A stretch of DNA of 64,000 nucleotides, taken from positions 4,278,001 to 4,342,000 of the forward strand of contig CATOTF010000002.1 in the NCBI GenBank assembly GCA_951813045.1. The letters run 5' to 3'. A model generated the notes under the pieces. It had not been told where the DNA came from. It saw only the letters and a program-made list of their open reading frames with translations, and did no database searches. Positions within the stretch are counted from its first letter, which is position 1. The number at the start of each line of letters is the position of its first letter. This stretch comes from an uncultured Rhizobiaceae bacterium. GTDB lineage: Bacteria > Pseudomonadota > Alphaproteobacteria > Rhizobiales > Rhizobiaceae. Below are positions 62,815 through 64,000 of the stretch, one piece after another. A program made the position numbers and the translations under genes.

Positions 62815-63741
62815 TCAGGGTCTTAAAGCCCAATCTTCGGTAATTGGGCCTTTGATTTGGTTAAACACCGCATTACAAATATCATTCATCTCAACTGAAA
62901 AGAATTTATGTGCAGCCTTCCTGTTAGGGTGGAACGGATCTTTCACTGCGCCAGATTTTTTAAGGCGAAAAAACCTCTTATTGCCAAGGTTTGCGGCAAT
63001 CGTTTCGGGGGTGAATCCTTCGACAAAACTACAGCGACTGCCGTTTTTCATAAAAGCATATTTGACGTTTTTCTGCGCTTTAAGACGCAGGTCGACAATC
63101 TTTTTTCGATAGGGGGGAGCGGTCGTCATGAAGATGCAGGGAAGGCCGGGGGGAAGTTGCGCCATGGTCCGGTTTACATCACGTAATGCATTGTTTTTAT
63201 CCCTGGCCCACCGGGATGCGGAATTTCCAAGAAATGACATAATCAGGAGTTTGGGCTTATAATATCCATCCTCGAACATGGCCTCGAACGGGGATTTTCC
63301 CTTTTTGCAAAACTGATATTCAGGCCCCTGCCCGATCTGTACGTATTTGTTCTTCGTCTTATTGACGATTCCAAATGTACCGGCATTGACTTTCCATTTC
63401 GGGTCGACATCGCATATTGTTCGTTTCCCGCGCTTGTCGCGCGCAACCCAAGAAATGAGAGACGTGGAACGGACGCCTATAACGCCAACGGACATGTGCC
63501 CCAGTTTTTTGAGCAGTGATACTTTTTCCTCTTCGGGAGCACAGTGAGATTTTATGTCCTGAAAAAAGTCCAGAAATACCGGGCCGGACCCGAAACTCAA
63601 CTGGGAGTCTCCCAAAACCAAAATGTCCGGGGACTGAAATTCTTTTTCTGGCGCCGCAATAACTGGAGATGTCTGCGTCAACAAGAGAGCTGTCGCAACC
63701 GGCCATAGATAGATTTTTCTGACACTCCCACTAAACAACAT
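62815..63741 (-). CDS. Secreted SGNH/GDSL-type hydrolase
   Basis: 308-aa exported protein: signal peptide (VATALLLTQTSPVIAA), SGNH block I ILVLGDSQLSFGSG (catalytic Ser), a central SFLGNSASRW and C-terminal DPFHPNRKAAHKFF supplying catalytic Asp and His. Such enzymes typically add or remove acyl groups on sugars or peptidoglycan, or act as esterases. Upstream lies a second gene with the same C-terminus (63833-64000), a tandem duplication. Confidence 0.85.
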   Translation of the reverse strand: MLFSGSVRKIYLWPVATALLLTQTSPVIAAPEKEFQSPDILVLGDSQLSFGSGPVFLDFFQDIKSHCAPEEEKVSLLKKLGHMSVGVIGVRSTSLISWVARDKRGKRTICDVDPKWKVNAGTFGIVNKTKNKYVQIGQGPEYQFCKKGKSPFEAMFEDGYYKPKLLIMSFLGNSASRWARDKNNALRDVNRTMAQLPPGLPCIFMTTAPPYRKKIVDLRLKAQKNVKYAFMKNGSRCSFVEGFTPETIAANLGNKRFFRLKKSGAVKDPFHPNRKAAHKFFSVEMNDICNAVFNQIKGPITEDWALRP

Positions 63742-63832
63742 ATGTTCCCCTTAAATTTCACAAGCTATGTCGACCATAGAGATTTCTTCAATCACTGTTA
63801 AATCAAACATCGTCATGTCGAACGTTACTTAA

Positions 63833-64000
63833 CTACCGTTTCAACTGCCTAAACACGGCTTTACATAATTCTGGTTTGATGAGGTCAAAAAACTTTTCGG
63901 CCGCTTCGGTGCCCGGATGGAGGGGATCGGTCACCGCACCAGCTTCGTTAGTTCTGAAACGGGACTTATTACCCTGATTAGCACGTCGGGTGGCGGGTGT
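63833..64000 (-). CDS. SGNH-type hydrolase, partial (cut by window edge)
   Basis: The last 55 codons of a gene extending beyond the window. They end FRTNEAGAVTDPLHPG, TEAAEKFFDLIKPELCKAVFRQLKR, clearly homologous to the C-terminus of the neighbouring SGNH protein (GAVKDPFHPNRKAAHKFF...ICNAVFNQIK), with catalytic Asp and His kept. A close paralog in tandem, same strand. Confidence 0.8.
   Translation of the reverse strand, partial: TPATRRANQGNKSRFRTNEAGAVTDPLHPGTEAAEKFFDLIKPELCKAVFRQLKR

Noticed and set aside
1-64000. CRISPR array
   Set aside because: No series of regularly spaced short direct repeats was seen; the repeats present are attachment sites, IS ends and paired operator sites.

Overview
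The window is a chromosomal segment of an alphaproteobacterium of moderate GC content. The strongest taxonomic evidence is the block rimP-nusA-ylxR(+L7Ae-like)-infB-rbfA-truB (30238-37652, minus strand), in which YlxR is fused to an L7Ae-like domain as in alphaproteobacteria. The tripartite tricarboxylate transporter, HpaR-type MarR regulator and IS1182/IS21/IS91/IS3 elements fit this. I cannot name the genus; the gene repertoire suggests a heterotroph with broad catabolic capacity.

Layout. 1-6.6 kb: a GGDEF-EAL protein, a YcnI-like copper protein, an AraC regulator, and a run of small periplasmic or membrane redox-type proteins (DUF4142, Tat-exported cupredoxin, SPW-repeat membrane protein, YHS protein, class I cytochrome c). 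7-12.2 kb: 3-hydroxyanthranilate dioxygenase, a LysR regulator, aspartate dehydrogenase, a DapA-like aldolase/synthase and an aldehyde dehydrogenase. 12.7-29.95 kb: an integrative island whose ends are a displaced tRNA-Arg 3' end and an intact tRNA-Arg(CCG) gene. It carries its integrase, a decayed sugar ABC operon with an SDR, an azoreductase, a truncated PIN protein, a restriction-enzyme fragment and IS1182, IS21, IS91-type and IS3 elements. 30-37.7 kb: the translation/transcription block. 37.8-45.4 kb: GH3 glycosidase, beta-hydroxyacid dehydrogenase, TctCBA transporter and aldehyde dehydrogenase. 45.5-50.2 kb: a frameshifted LysE exporter, a MarR regulator, a class III PLP enzyme with an APH-type kinase, and an aldo/keto reductase. 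50.4-52.2 kb: secreted rhodanese, YHS and hydrolase proteins. 52.4-59.5 kb: a six-gene operon (HAD-UbiA, DprE1-like oxidase, EmrE-like flippase, SDR, class III aminotransferase, polytopic membrane protein). 59.7-62.7 kb: cytochrome P460, a second AraC regulator, a pentapeptide protein and a metallo-beta-lactamase-fold protein. 62.8-64 kb: two related secreted SGNH hydrolases, the second cut by the window edge.

How it fits together. The two AraC paralogs each lie divergent to a periplasmic gene, and both intergenic regions contain direct repeats spaced 21 bp. Similar paired sites precede ycnI and the SPW gene, which suggests one stress regulon covering copper/cytochrome/YHS proteins. The 52.4-59.5 kb operon looks like a polyprenyl-phosphate-linked sugar pathway related in logic to mycobacterial decaprenylphosphoryl-arabinose synthesis; it is the best candidate for an undescribed envelope-modification system. 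The island is inserted in tRNA-Arg next to truB and is largely degraded by IS activity.
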